A stretch of DNA of 64,000 nucleotides from Ignelater luminosus (lineage: Eukaryota > Arthropoda > Insecta > Coleoptera > Elateridae): NCBI GenBank assembly GCA_011009095.1, contig VTPC01008745.1, positions 1 through 64,000 on the forward strand. Direction: 5' to 3'. The translations under genes were made by a program, and so were the position numbers. Each line of letters opens with the position of its first letter. The stretch's first letter is position 1. Shown one piece after another: positions 11,601 to 22,675 of the stretch. The notes under the pieces are model-generated. The model saw nothing but the letters and a program-made list of their open reading frames with translations. It made no database searches and was not told the DNA's origin.

Positions 11601-13820
11601 GATCCAATTAGTAACAGTGGCAATGTAGGAAGATTTGGGGAACACACGCTAAATGATAATGGAAAAGGAATCATTGATTTTTTAACATAGCGAGGGTGAT
11701 GGTAAGCAGAAATGAGAAGTGGATCATAGACCTGATTTTGATAAGAACTACAATGTTAAGAAATGTGGAGCATGTGAGAGTCGAAAGGGGACAGAGATAG
11801 GATTGAGCCACTTCCTTTTTGAGATGAAAATGAGGACAGACTTTAAAAGAAACAGTAAATGTGATACTATATATCAATATAAGAAACTATAAACTTCAGA
11901 ACGAAGAAACGCGACTGAAATATCAAGAAGAATGTGACCCGAAGTTTGCACAGAGGGAGGTTGGGAGTGTAGGAGAAGACGTAGAAACCATATGGAGAAA
12001 TTTTAGAACAACAATAATGGAAACAGCTGTCAAAGTGTGTGGGCTGACTAGATATACAAATAAAAAGAAACTAACACCGTGGTGTAACAAAGAAATCAAA
12101 AACTTGATAAAACAAAAAAAGAAAAGTCACAAAGATTACCTGCACAAAAGAAATAACAGCAGCTATGAAATATATAAAGAAAACAGAATGAGAGTAAAAG
12201 AAAAGGTGAAGAAGGCCAAACGGAAAAACTGGGAGGAGTTTGGATATAGGATGGAAGTGCAAGAACAGGGAAACTCAAGAATACTATACAGAGCACTGAA
12301 AGGCCAAAGGAAAAACCAAGACAGCAAAGAAGGACACAATTGCATCAAGGATAAGGATGGAAAACTACTGACAAGCCAGGAAAAGATCAAAGACAGATGG
12401 TTTGAATACTTCAGTGAATTGCTGGAACCGAGAGGAAGATGAAAATATCACATATGAGTAAGTGACAAAAACACTGAAGTGTCTGAACAATGGTAAATTC
12501 GCAGAAGATGGAATTAAATTCGAGAGGCTTAAACATATCAGACAAGAAGGAACTAGGCGATTACACAAACTAATAGTTAAAGTTTGGAAAAAGAAGAATA
12601 TATCCAACGATTGGAGACTTGCAGGAATTGTAGCAACACCAAAAAAAAAGGGAAGAACGCGATATGTAGCAACCACAGGGGCATTTCCGTACTGAGTGTA
12701 GTTGGTAAGATATATGAAAGAACTCTTGAAAACAGATTAAGACTGCAAATAGAATCATAGCTCCAAGAAAATCAAGCTGGTTTCCGCCAAAGGTGAGGAA
12801 CACAAAACTGGATATTCTGTATGCAACATATAAGCAAGAGAGTAATGGCAGCAGATGGTACAGTATACATGTGTGCAACCGACATGGAAAAAGCTTTTGA
12901 TACGTTACCCAGAGAGCAGATTTGAAGTTGTAGGGAAGACTTCGGTGTTATGGCAGGATTGCAGAAAGCTATCCAAGATTTATACAGAAACACGGCAAAT
13001 ATGGTTAGAACAAGAATAGGAAAGACCAAGACGTTTTTTACCAAAAATGGAGTCAAGCAAAGTGGAATCTTCATAATGGTCTTGGACCAAATGGTAAAGA
13101 AGATGAACAAAAATGATAAGGGAGAGAGCAGCATTACATAACGATAAGAGAATTTTTATATGCAGACGATCTGCTATTGTTTGCGTCAAGTGCCAATGAG
13201 TTACAGAAGGCGTTTCTGAAATGGAGTGCTGTTATGGAGGAGTACGGTATAAAAATAAACGCAACAAAAACTAAGGTGATGGTGATGTCAAGAGAATACG
13301 AGAGCATAAACATACTTATTAATGGAAAAAAGGCAAGGCACACAAGTTTATTGAAATATTTGGGATCACTGTACGAGTGTAAAGGAAATATTAAGTGTGA
13401 TGTAGACAACAGACTGAAAAATGCAACTAAAATGTTTTATGCGTTGAAATCATTCTTTTTTAAGAAGAAAAAAGTGAACAAAACCGTAAAGACGGGTTAG
13501 TGCCAATTTTAGTGTATGGGAGAAAATCCTAGGTTCTGAACAAAAAACTGAAATCAAAAATTCAATCCGCAGAAATGCGAGTGTTGAGGTGCATAGAGAG
13601 GGTGTACATGAGTGATAAAAATTAGAAAGAGTGACATACGGGAAAAGCTAAAAGTGACACCATTAGTTAATTATAGACAGTTAGGATGGTTTGGTCATCT
13701 GGTGCAAATGGGGTAGAACAGTTTAATGAGAGCGATTTGAAAGTAAGTTCAAATAAGAAGAGAAAAAGAGGCAAACCCAGTACAACATGGAACACAGCAA
13801 TTGGTAAGTTACTTCAGTCA
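11600..13820 (+). mobile_element. LINE relic: endonuclease end, RT and C-terminus
   Basis: Non-LTR retrotransposon pol on the plus strand, broken by frameshifts. The C-terminal part of the apurinic-like endonuclease is at 11620-11860 (VGRFGEHTLNDNGKGIIDF, then VEHVRVERGTEIGLSHF; the usual SDH is LSH). A long open linker at 11861-12442 (RNFRTTIMETAVKVCG, WCNKEIKNLIKQKKK, KDKDGKLLTSQEKIKDRW) is typical of the segment between endonuclease and RT. RT follows: KTLKCLNNGKFAEDGIKFE at 12465, LQENQAGFRQ near 12761, TDMEKAFDTLPREQ near 12880, and the catalytic box FLYADDLLLF at about 13150-13182, intact. The C-terminus has YGIKINATKTKVMVMS, LLKYLGSLYE and GWFGHL near 13690. Many stops show it is dead. 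It is one of only two LINE relics on the plus strand here. The clade is RTE/L2-like, not resolved further. Confidence 0.9.
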
Positions 13821-13989
13821 ATTCGTGCAATTTCTCTGCTGGCAAGAGCAAACCTATATTTAGTGTTTCGAAAAATGTTTGACTTTTTGGGCCAAGAATC
13901 CGAAAGTCTGGTTGTATCGTTATTAACAGTAGTGGATTGTTTATCACCTGATGTAAACAGTTGATTCCTGTCACGCTTCATAGTACTTT

Positions 13990-14350
13990 ATTATCAAAGG
14001 GTTTGAACAGAGGCCCAGTTTGCTAGGACCGGAGTGGTTAGTTGCAGAACATGAGTTTCCAGCCACACCTCTGGTGAACAGGCGCTGACTACTTTGCCGC
14101 TGGTTACCAGGCAGACGCAGAGTGGATTTATTAGTTCCCTCGTTTTCCTCGACTTTGGGCCGGTGCTACACATTCTCTTCTGCCTTGAGAGCCATTGAAC
14201 GGTTTTACCTGCACCCCAGGTAGGGACCCTCACAGGGTGCTATTAGCCAGGCCAGCTGAACCCTGGTTTTGTACGAGATTGTTACTCTTTTTGCTCCTCT
14301 TTCCCCATTCTTTTAAGATGAGGCTCCGGGCTTGCAACCGTTATACCGGA
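13990..14350 (-). repeat. GC-richer repeat-like block, probable retroelement leader fragment
   Basis: A sharply GC-richer block between AT-rich flanks. The minus strand has a 79-residue open frame (13994-14233, MRVPTWGAGKTVQWLSRQKR...) with no known domain. Composition and position resemble untranslated leaders of insect LINEs, but I cannot tie it to a specific element. Confidence 0.35.
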
Positions 14351-14878
14351 GTTTAACTCTATGCTATTTATTATTAATAACATGAACTACACAGGCAGTG
14401 AAAATCAACTAAAATTTTCTTTAAAGCTTTGGGAATTACAGTAAGTTTTACTTTGATGTATCGACCATGATGTCTGGAACCTCACAAGCTTGCAATTTGC
14501 CTGACTTTAGCATTAGGCCACAATCTAACAACTCGTGACTTGTCGTGCAAAGCTACAGTGAGATTTCTTGAACTACCACAATTTGCTCAAAGCCTTAGGT
14601 TTTTGCGTTATATTTTAGATAACCGTGTTTGTGTGAACGTTGCAAAATTAAGTTCGGGCCTAAGAGGCTTTGTCGGAAAATTGTAGCAAATAATAAAATA
14701 AGCACCTGATTCACCGACCAGTCCAGTCGTGAGGTAGAAAAGAGAAAACTTACTTGGAAGCAGTTAGATAATTTTTAAAACCTTTCGCCTTTAGTAGGTC
14801 TAGGGGCTTGGGGAAATTTGGAAAAAATTTTAAATGAAGGAGGAAAACTGGACGAGTCTAATGATAAGACTTCCAAGT
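14351..14878. other. Unassigned spacer
   Basis: No gene or repeat recognised. It could include the 3' end of the pogo-type element that follows, since that element runs on the minus strand. Confidence 0.3.
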
Positions 14879-15960
14879 TTACTTGCACGGTGGTTTTTCT
14901 GATACTATCACCGCCTTCTGCATAATGGATCTTAACATTATTCGGTTTGGTTCACTCACTTCTATTTTTGACAGCTTCCTCTTCGCTGTTTTTTTTTTGT
15001 TCTTTTGTGGTTGCTTTGCACAACTCGAGGTAGACGGTCCAGGAGTTGGAGACCAGTCGAATATCAAGTCTTCAACTGTGATCCCTCTTCCAGGGAGCAC
15101 ATTTACTTTCTTCTTTGCCCTTCTGCAAACAATTGTTTCTGTTTTAGTTTGTCTAGGTTTTTCTAGTTCTTTGAGGAACGTTTGGAGCACGTTTTCAACG
15201 TGCTGACCATTATCAGAAAATTCAAAAAGGCGGTTACTGGGTTTATTCAAAATAACTTCAGGATTTAACTGGAAAATCTCATATGCTTTAAAGCCACTTT
15301 GTAACTTGTCTGGTTGTTAATGTTTTTCCATTAATTGCTCTAATAAATAAGGGAATTTGAGTTTGGTCAGTGACAAAAAAGATTTTCCTGTAGGAGAGTT
15401 CTTCCATTTGTTTAGAATTTCTCTCTAGACTCGTTTTATTGGCCCAGAAAAAGAAACGTCGAGTGGCTGAAGCAACGATGTTGAGTTTAAGGGAGAGCAA
15501 TGAATTTTATGTCATTTTGTGCGCAGAACGTCATTACATGTAAACGTAAGTGACAGCTCAGATTATCGCTAATCAACACTTTAGTTTTTACTTGCCTTCT
15601 CAAGATTGGAAGCATTGTATATTGGAACCAGTCTTCGAATATTCGCCCATCAAACCATTTGCTTTTGGAACGATTGAAGCGCGTTCCAGGAGGTTCACCC
15701 TCGATCCAAGTGGATAAACGTTCTGAACTTTGTAGGTGCCATATCAGATAACAGCTACCTTCCCCGATAAGCCAAGAATCATGTGAATCGCCACCTTACT
15801 TTCGTTAAAGCCTTTTCCAACCGTTGCTTGAGATTTACTAACTTTCACGTCTGCAAGTTCACTTATTTGTGGTGTATTCCAGTCGTCAGGTAGTTTTACC
15901 TGAAAAAGATCGCAACCTTCAACTGTTTTTCAAAATTAGAGGCCCTACATGACGTACTGA
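14879..15960 (-). pseudogene. pogo/Tigger-like DDE transposase relic
   Basis: Cut-and-paste transposase of the Tc1/mariner superfamily, pogo/Tigger branch (DDE_1 domain), broken by stops and frameshifts. On the minus strand: KSQATVGKGFNESKVAIHMI near 15800; a segment equivalent to the ARxNRSKSxWFDG region near 15650; KTKVLISDNLSCHLRLHVMT at about 15530-15590, carrying the second catalytic Asp in SDN; NSTSLLQPLDVSF at about 15450-15490, carrying the third catalytic Asp; then FPYLLEQLMEKH and GFKAYEIFQLNPEVIL. The C-terminal tail (14879-15250, open for 123 residues) has PTPGPSTSS and a basic KNKKKTAKRKLSK stretch that may be a nuclear localisation signal. The N-terminal helix-turn-helix and first Asp were not found. 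No inverted termini were identified. Confidence 0.82.
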
Positions 15961-17525
15961 TTTTGCAATTTCAAAGACGATGTGCAAATTTGAAAAAAAT
16001 CATGGGTTGCTATAAAGTAATGCGCTTTCTGCTTATTTTTGTATACTATTGATGAGAAATAACTTCAAATTTTAAGTTAATAAAAATTAACGCGAGGAAA
16101 AAACAGTCACAAATTAAGAAATGTGCAGTAAAATCATATTTGCCGTTATCAGTTTGAAGGTCCCCTCACATACGACATCTACAGTGACTCTGCAAACATT
16201 TACTCTGAATCTTTTATGTCTTCATTATTAAAAAACTTAAAACTTACTCAATATTGGTTTCTGTTAACAAGAATATCTGTGGTTATACATACATACATAC
16301 ATGATATATTTGTAAAGCCACATTTTTGTATAAAGTAATGCTGCTTCTAAGTGCAACTTTGAAAACATTTTTGCAAAAATGCCGTTAATACCAATGCAGG
16401 AAATGTCAAGAGAAACAAGAGAACTTCTGAAAAATAAAGATCTACAAATTTGTTTGCAAGGCATCGATTTTGTAAAAATAAAAACTAGACAAAGATGAAC
16501 TGTACAAATTGTGGTAGCTCAATGTCGGAGACGGCGTTAATTGTGCACCATGTTGTGTATAACCGGGTCAAGGATTTTTTCCTGGGTTCTAAAAGCGGTA
16601 TAATTGAGCAATTTCACCGTTACAACTAAAGAATTTCGTGATTAACAATGTAGTCAAGGTTGAAATATAATTACTACTCTGACAGTTGAGCATAATTTTT
16701 AATATTTGGTAAATTCACGTTATAAGTTTTAATGCTCGTCGCCTAAAATCGAAATTTACCGTAAACGCTACAAATTTTAACTCGCCGCAGCATCTTGGCC
16801 TTTGCTGATCATAAATTTTATGGATGGATGGATCTACCTTTGTCACTCCAATTTGCAATAAATTTACAAAAATAATTCTGTATACAACGCAGAAATAGTT
16901 ACATCTGATCACTGTAATAGTACACAAAACAGATAATTCATCCTTCTCAAAATAAAAATTTACAAATGATAATGCGCTATTTTTATACATTATCAACTAA
17001 CCCATACATGAACACTATAACCCATAAATTTCTTTTGCGTGACCACACGCATATGGAGGCCCATCACGTCCATTCAATTATGGCAATGAGGCAAAGAAGT
17101 GTTAGAAGTTCCAGATTATGACTTTTTGAGTCTGGCTCCAGCTAGCAAGACTATGTATGAAGAGTAAAGAGTAAAGCTTTTAATGTAGTTGAGATATCTA
17201 CAGAAAACTTTTTAACTCTGCTACCTCTCAATTTTACAGTAACAAAACTAAATGAATGATAAAACAAAGTTTTAAAAATCCTAGGTTGTTTATTTAATAC
17301 CCTGATGTGCTGTATTTTAAGGCAAGTTTTGATGAAACGGATTGTCTAACTATTGACCTCAACAGGCGTGTCCGTTGAATTTTACTGAGTAAACTTTTTT
17401 CTTCAAAACCAATTGGTACACAATAATATAATGACCTTCAAAACTTGTTAAGATGGGTACCAAAGAGATCTCATTATTTCTACCAAGATTTGATCACTAC
17501 TGCTGATATCGAAGAAGAAGACGAT
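15960..17525. other. Unassigned AT-rich DNA
   Basis: No gene recognised. A short plus-strand frame near 16380-16497 (MPLIPMQEMSRETRELL...) reads like a protein fragment but is only about 39 residues. Position suggests the missing 5' part of the pogo-type element could lie here, yet I could not read it. Confidence 0.3.
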
Positions 17526-17529
17526 GACA

Positions 17530-20040
17530 ATAATGTTTAGATTGCTGGCATATGATTCCGCGACACAATCCTTCCATCTTCTTCTGGGTCGCTTGCCGTT
17601 TACCTTCAGGTCCATCACTTTTCTCAAGACACGTCCTTTTCCCTCCTCATCATGTGCCTATATCATTGTAGTTTTCGTTCTTGAACTACTTGGAAGTTAC
17701 AACAGCCCTACCTGCTTGCTCAACCACTCCTTTCTTACCTTTCCGCTCCTCGTCTTTCCCATAGTCCATCGCAACATCCTCATAGCCACTACATCCAACT
17801 TTTTTTCATAAACCTTTTTTGCGTGCCATGTCTCGCTGCTATAGATTAGGTCTGGTCTCACCACTGATTTAAAAATCTTACCCTTTGTCCCACATCTGAT
17901 TTGTTTATCTCACAGCACCCCGGTAATCTTCTTCTAGTTCATCCAACTTGATTGAGTCCTGTGACTGATCTCTCTTTCGAGGTCTCCGCATTCTGTGACG
18001 TATGACCCAAGGTGCTTGAAGTCACGCCTCCTTAATTTTCTCCCTATAACTTCACCTCCCTTGCTTTTCTTTATACATCAAACCACAGCTAGCCAGTTTT
18101 TTTCCTACCTATTTTGAGACCGCCTTCCTCGATGGCCTGCTTCCAACATTCCAGTGCTTCCTCTCATTTTTCTCGATTCTCCTCTACCACACCAATCGTC
18201 GGCAAACAGCTTAGCTCAAATGGAGGGGTCCTTGGCGTGCTCCGTCAACACGTCCATCAGAAGATTAAAAAGCTAGGGGCTCAAAGCTGATTTCTGGTGC
18301 AAGCCCACAGTCACGGGGAATCTGTCTGTCACTCTAACACTAGTTTTACTTTAGTATGAGCTCCTTCGTACATGTCTCTCACTAATCGAACGTATTTCTC
18401 TGGGTTTCCCCGCATCCTCATACACCTCCAAATCTCCTTTCTCGTCTCTGTATCGTACACCTTTTCAAGATCTACTAGGATAAAGCTATCTTTTTCTTTT
18501 TATACTTCTCCAACATTTATCTCAGAATGAACAAGGCATTCATTGTTCTTTTCCCAGACATGAAACCAAATTGGCGTAAGTTTAATATCCCTATAAGTTT
18601 TGCATACCTGGATATCTCCTTTTCCTTAATAGGTAGGCACCATCACGCTCTCTTTTCAGGCTTCAGGGATCCTTTCTTTGGCGCACACCTTGCACATGAG
18701 GTCCCATAGCATGTCAATTCCGTTCTCTCCCAATGCCTTCCACGTCTCCACCGGAACACCTTTCCGCCGCTTTATCGTTCTTCGTTCTTGACTTATTCCA
18801 GGTGTTACATTTTCACTTATCGGCCCAGGTTTTATGGTAATTCTTAGGTTCTTTTCGGTCAACAACATCTTGAAGTAGTCATGCCATCTCTTCGTTCCTA
18901 AGAACCACCCTATTGTCATTCTTAATCTGCTTTACGAGGGATGTCCTTTGCTTCTGCTCTTCCGTTGTTTCCAGTGTCTCATACAATAAATCTTGAGCAC
19001 TAGCTTTCTTCTTATGCTTATACTGCTACTTGTCCTCTATTTGCTGTGAGAAGTCATATTTCTTTTTGGTATTTTTTTTCCGAACCGCCTGCTGGACCTC
19101 CTCGTCACACCACCTTGATTCCTCGTCTCCAGGAGGACCTTTACCGGATATTAACCCTAAGATAGCTTCTTCAGCTTTCAAGCTTCCAACGTCACCTTGC
19201 AGATTCTTTCTTACCAATCATTTGCTTCGTCTCGCCACCTTGAAGTCTTAGTCTTTCAGTTTCCATCTTTTTCCTGCCTTCCTCTTTTCTTTAATTCTAT
19301 ACCACAGTCCGCTATTACAGGTCAATGTTGACTAGCTACACACTCACTCTTGATCACTTTACAGTTTCGTACAGTTGTGTACATCTACATAGAAGAAAAC
19401 CCATTTGGCTGAGTGCGGGAACTTCTATAGGTCACGTACTAATGTTCTGCCTTCTTGAAGGAGGTGTTCATCACAATCATATCACATGCCACAGCAAAGT
19501 CCAAGTCGCTGTTTCCTTCTGAATTTCTTTTTCTCCGCTTCCACCCACCGTGTATTCTATCCATTCATGCCCTATCACTAGCTATGTGGCCGTTTAAGTC
19601 AGCTTCTAGGAAGCACCTTTCCTCTCTGGGTATTTCCGCCATTTCCTGGTCCAACGCTCTTCAGAACTCTTCTTTCTTTTCGTCTTCACACCCTACCAGG
19701 GTTTTGTACGCGCCCACGATGTTGATGTTAGTAATTCCTCCGCACAGATCAATGCTCATCACCCTGTCACTCCGTCGCTTGACTCGTACCAGGCATTCCG
19801 TCCGTCTTGTTAAGGATGATTTCCACACCATTTCTCCCGTCTCTGTTCGCACCACTGTAATACAGCTTGCACCCCTCTCCCAGTTCTCTCCTTTACACCT
19901 ACTTTCCTGTACACACAGGATGTCGATATTTTAGAGTCATTAGGCTGGGCAATTTCTTTCCTTTTCCTGTCATGCTACCGATGTTGAGAGTTGCTACTTT
20001 TACGGCTCACTACTTTAGCCCCGTTAGCTTTTGACGGAGT
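17530..20040 (-). mobile_element. Near full-length LINE pol relic (endonuclease and RT)
   Basis: Non-LTR retrotransposon pol on the minus strand, reading from about 20,000 down to 17,530. The start has KVATLNIGSMTGKGK, the usual opening of the endonuclease domain. At 19661-19855 come VRVKRRSDRVMSIDL and GGITNINIVGAYKTLVGCED, the middle of the endonuclease. At 19026-19217 is GKGPPGDEESRWCDEEVQQA, the linker before RT. At 18656-18919 are WHDYFKMLLTEKN and GVPVETWKALGENGIDMLWD, the first RT motifs. Near 18540 is FMSGKRTMNALFILR, near 18300 VGLHQKSALSP, and a FADD box lies near 18200. The C-terminus includes FKHLGSYVTE, VRPDLIYSSETW and a YRHMMRREK-like segment near 17600. Stops and frameshifts are scattered, so it is dead. 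It is the most complete LINE here and appears related to the relic at 0.6-1.9 kb. A piggyBac element begins directly beside its 5' end. Confidence 0.9.
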
Positions 20041-20044
20041 TTAA

Positions 20045-20059
20045 CACTAGAATGCCCGG
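20045..20059 (+). repeat. piggyBac left terminal inverted repeat
   Basis: CACTAGAATGCCCGG directly after TTAA. It pairs with 22657-22671 with one mismatch. Termini starting CAC/CCC next to TTAA are typical of the superfamily. Confidence 0.93.
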
Positions 20060-20485
20060 ACCGGTCAAATTGAACACTTTTGAGTTTCTAGTTTCCGCCA
20101 AACTCAAACCACTTAAGCTATCGTAATAAAATTTGACTTTTCATAATTTATAATTATTTATGTTTTTGTAAGAAAATATATTTGTTTTAGCAATAACTTT
20201 AAAATTGGCATTAAAAGACCGACAACGGTCAAATTGATCTCTCAGATTTTCCATAGTTATGTGATTTATTTTAGTGATTATTTTATTTAAATATTGTAAA
20301 AATTACGTAAAGTTTGTTTTCTCAGCATAATACAACATAAAAACGCGCTGTTTAATACTGCTTTACAAGTTTCATCTTTTCTGAACTAGTCGTGTGTCTG
20401 TCGCCGCGCGTAACAACCCCAACTCGCCTTCAGTTGTCGTTTGTAAACTCTGAGTGAATGTTTAGTTACAAAAGTGAATCTAATC

Positions 20486-22417
20486 ATGGCTAACAAACGT
20501 GGTCTTTCTGAAGCTGAATTAGAATTAGAACTTTTTCGTGACTCTGATGCAGAATCAAATGTATCTAATGAAGATTTATCGCCCGCGTCTGATTCTGATA
20601 AAGATTTTAATCCTCGACCCTCTAGCTCTTCTGATTCCGATGAGAAGCTCGAATGTGTGCAATTTCTAGAAAGTTATACATATTCTGTAAATCAAGTTCA
20701 AATAGGTAATCCTAATTTTCTTTGTTTTGTTGTTTTGAAACTTGGTTTTTCTATAATTGTACATAAGCTCTGAGATTTATTTCATGTTTAGATCGTAAAA
20801 GAAAACGCAGCAGAGGACGAGGAATTTCACGTGGAAAACGTCGTGCGTAGGTCAACTTCGGGGCCGGTCTAGTAATTTTATTTTGTACGTTTCTGAGGCT
20901 TCTACGTCGAATTGTTCTCAACCTGAAAGCGGAAACGCTACGAGCGAAGTTTGTGTTACTACTTTTCACGAGAAAAATGGTGCTCGACCATTTCTTGAGG
21001 TTGAAAGTCGTCATGTTGGAAAAGACAAAAGTACTATCTGAATAGTTACTGCACGTAATATCAATACTCAGGGTAGGTTTTCTGCACAAAATATGTTGAA
21101 AGAAGCCGCAGGTTTAACCGCACATGCTAGAAGAAATGTTACAGAGAGAAGCGTTTCAAGCTCTTGGCGCATGGGGCAGAAAATTGGTCGCTTTCCCTAG
21201 AATAACTTGATGCATTCATTGCGTTATTGTACGCTCGCGGTGCTTACAGTGCAACTAACTTGAAGTTGCACCATATGTGGTCAAATGTATGGGGTCCACC
21301 AGTATTCTCTCGAACAATGTGTAGAAACAGATTTAAAGAAATTTTGCGCTATCTGCGTTTTGATATGAAAAGTAGCCGCTCGGAAAGACTAAAACCTGAT
21401 AAGTTTGCTCTAGTGTCAGAATCGTGGAATAAGTTTATCAAAAACTGCCTTCTTTGTTACAAGCCAGGGCAAGATATTACAGTCGATGAGCAACTGTTTC
21501 CTAGTAAAGCACGTTGCAATTTTACACAGTTCATGGCAAATAAGCCAGATAAATTTGGAATCAAATTCTGGATGCTTGCTGATGTAAAGTTAAAATATAT
21601 GTGCAACGCATTTCCTTATCTAGGAAAAGATGAACTACGTCCTGAAGAAGAAGCTCATCCGGAAAATGTAGTAATAAAACTAACGGAACCATATCTTAGA
21701 AGAGGACGTAATGTTACTATAGACAATTTCTTTACGTCTCTCAAGCTTGCCGAACGACTAAAGGCAATGCAAACAAGTATTGTGGGCACAATGAAACGTA
21801 CACGAAAAGAAATTCCAGCAGTTGTATGCAACTCCAAAGAAAGCCTACATTCTTCTAAAATCCTGAAATCAGAGAGTGGAACTACTCTTACGGTATATCA
21901 AGAGAAAAGAAACAAAAATGTTCTGGCGCTCAGTACTCAGCATTCTAATGTGAGTATTGGGACTGGAGAAAAACAATTACCAGAAACAATTCAATATTAT
22001 AATTCAGCAAAATATGGTGTAGATGTGGTAGACCAGATGGCTCGCAAATATACTGTTAGCACAGCATGCCGGAGATGGCCGGTTCATGTATATTGTTTAA
22101 CATACTTGATCTGGCAGGTGTCAGTGCTTGGGTAGTATATAAACAAGTTACTGGGCGGAAAATAAGCAGGCACAACTTTTTACTAAAGCTTCTTGATGAA
22201 CTCCGACATGAGCAACTTCAGCAAAGAGTTCAATTTCGTGTTTCAATCGCTGAGCAAGCTCCATCGACAAGTACTAAGAGACGCCAATGTCAAATTTTTT
22301 AAAAATGTTCTAATGAAACAACCAATATTTGTTTTGACTGCAAAAAAGCGCTTTGTGGAAAGTGTATAGGTGAAGAAAGAAAATCGTGTAAAATATGTGT
22401 GCAAAAAAAATTATAAA
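20486..22417 (+). pseudogene. piggyBac transposase gene, lightly disabled
   Basis: Predicted DDE/D transposase that excises and inserts the element at TTAA. The ATG at 20486 starts MANKRGLSEAELELELF, followed by an acidic serine/aspartate-rich N-terminus usual for piggyBac. At 20706-20791 a GT...AG stretch of 86 bp looks like an intron; joining across it gives a basic DRKRKRSRGRG run, then a stop near 20848. The region 20850-21226 is shifted and contains a stop in LSLE*LDAF. The core is open from 21227 for 302 codons. Counting from there, acidic residues are present at D87 (TVDEQL), D166 (TIDNFFTS), D266 and D269 (GVDVVDQ), the positions known as catalytic in the family. A frameshift near 22,070-22,100 moves to ILDLAGVSAWVVYKQVTGRK. 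A TAA at 22300-22302 then cuts off a C-terminal Cys-rich domain (CFDCKKALCGKCI, CKICVQKKL) ending near 22,417. The gene is close to intact but could not make full-length protein as read. Confidence 0.92.
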
Positions 22418-22656
22418 GATTGTGTACAATAGCTTATACATAATTAAAGTTATAAGAGTTCCTTGTTGTTCCTTGCTATTTGTTTCAAATTATGTAGATA
22501 TGATGTATGTCAAAGGGCTTAAATAAAAGTCTTTTTTCAACTTAGATAAGAAAAAACAAAAATAAACAATTTAATTCAACATAAATATGTTGTAAAAGAG
22601 TCAAGAGTGCGACGGTCATTTTGACCGCAGGCGGTCCTTCTAGGTATACGGAAAGG

Positions 22657-22671
22657 CCGGGTATTCTAGTG
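22657..22671 (-). repeat. piggyBac right terminal inverted repeat
   Basis: Reverse complement is CACTAGAATACCCGG, directly before TTAA at 22672-22675. It mirrors the left end at 20045-20059 with one mismatch. Confidence 0.93.
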
Positions 22672-22675
22672 TTAA

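Larger units (their letters stand above)
20041..22675 (+). mobile_element. piggyBac-superfamily DNA transposon, structurally complete
   Basis: A whole element with both ends. TTAA at 20041-20044 and again at 22672-22675 is the expected target-site duplication of piggyBac. Just inside are inverted termini CACTAGAATGCCCGG (left) and, in reverse complement, CACTAGAATACCCGG (right): 15 positions with one mismatch. The element between the TTAAs is 2,627 bp. Subterminal GGTCAAA-type motifs occur near both ends. It carries one transposase gene on the plus strand. It lies right against the 5' end of a minus-strand LINE relic, so it probably inserted into or next to that LINE. A few stops and a frameshift in the gene suggest it is now inactive but fairly young. 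Confidence 0.95.

Noticed and set aside
12071-13134. Several minus-strand open frames over 60-120 codons
   Set aside because: They are antisense to the plus-strand LINE reverse transcriptase, which has conserved motifs including YADD.
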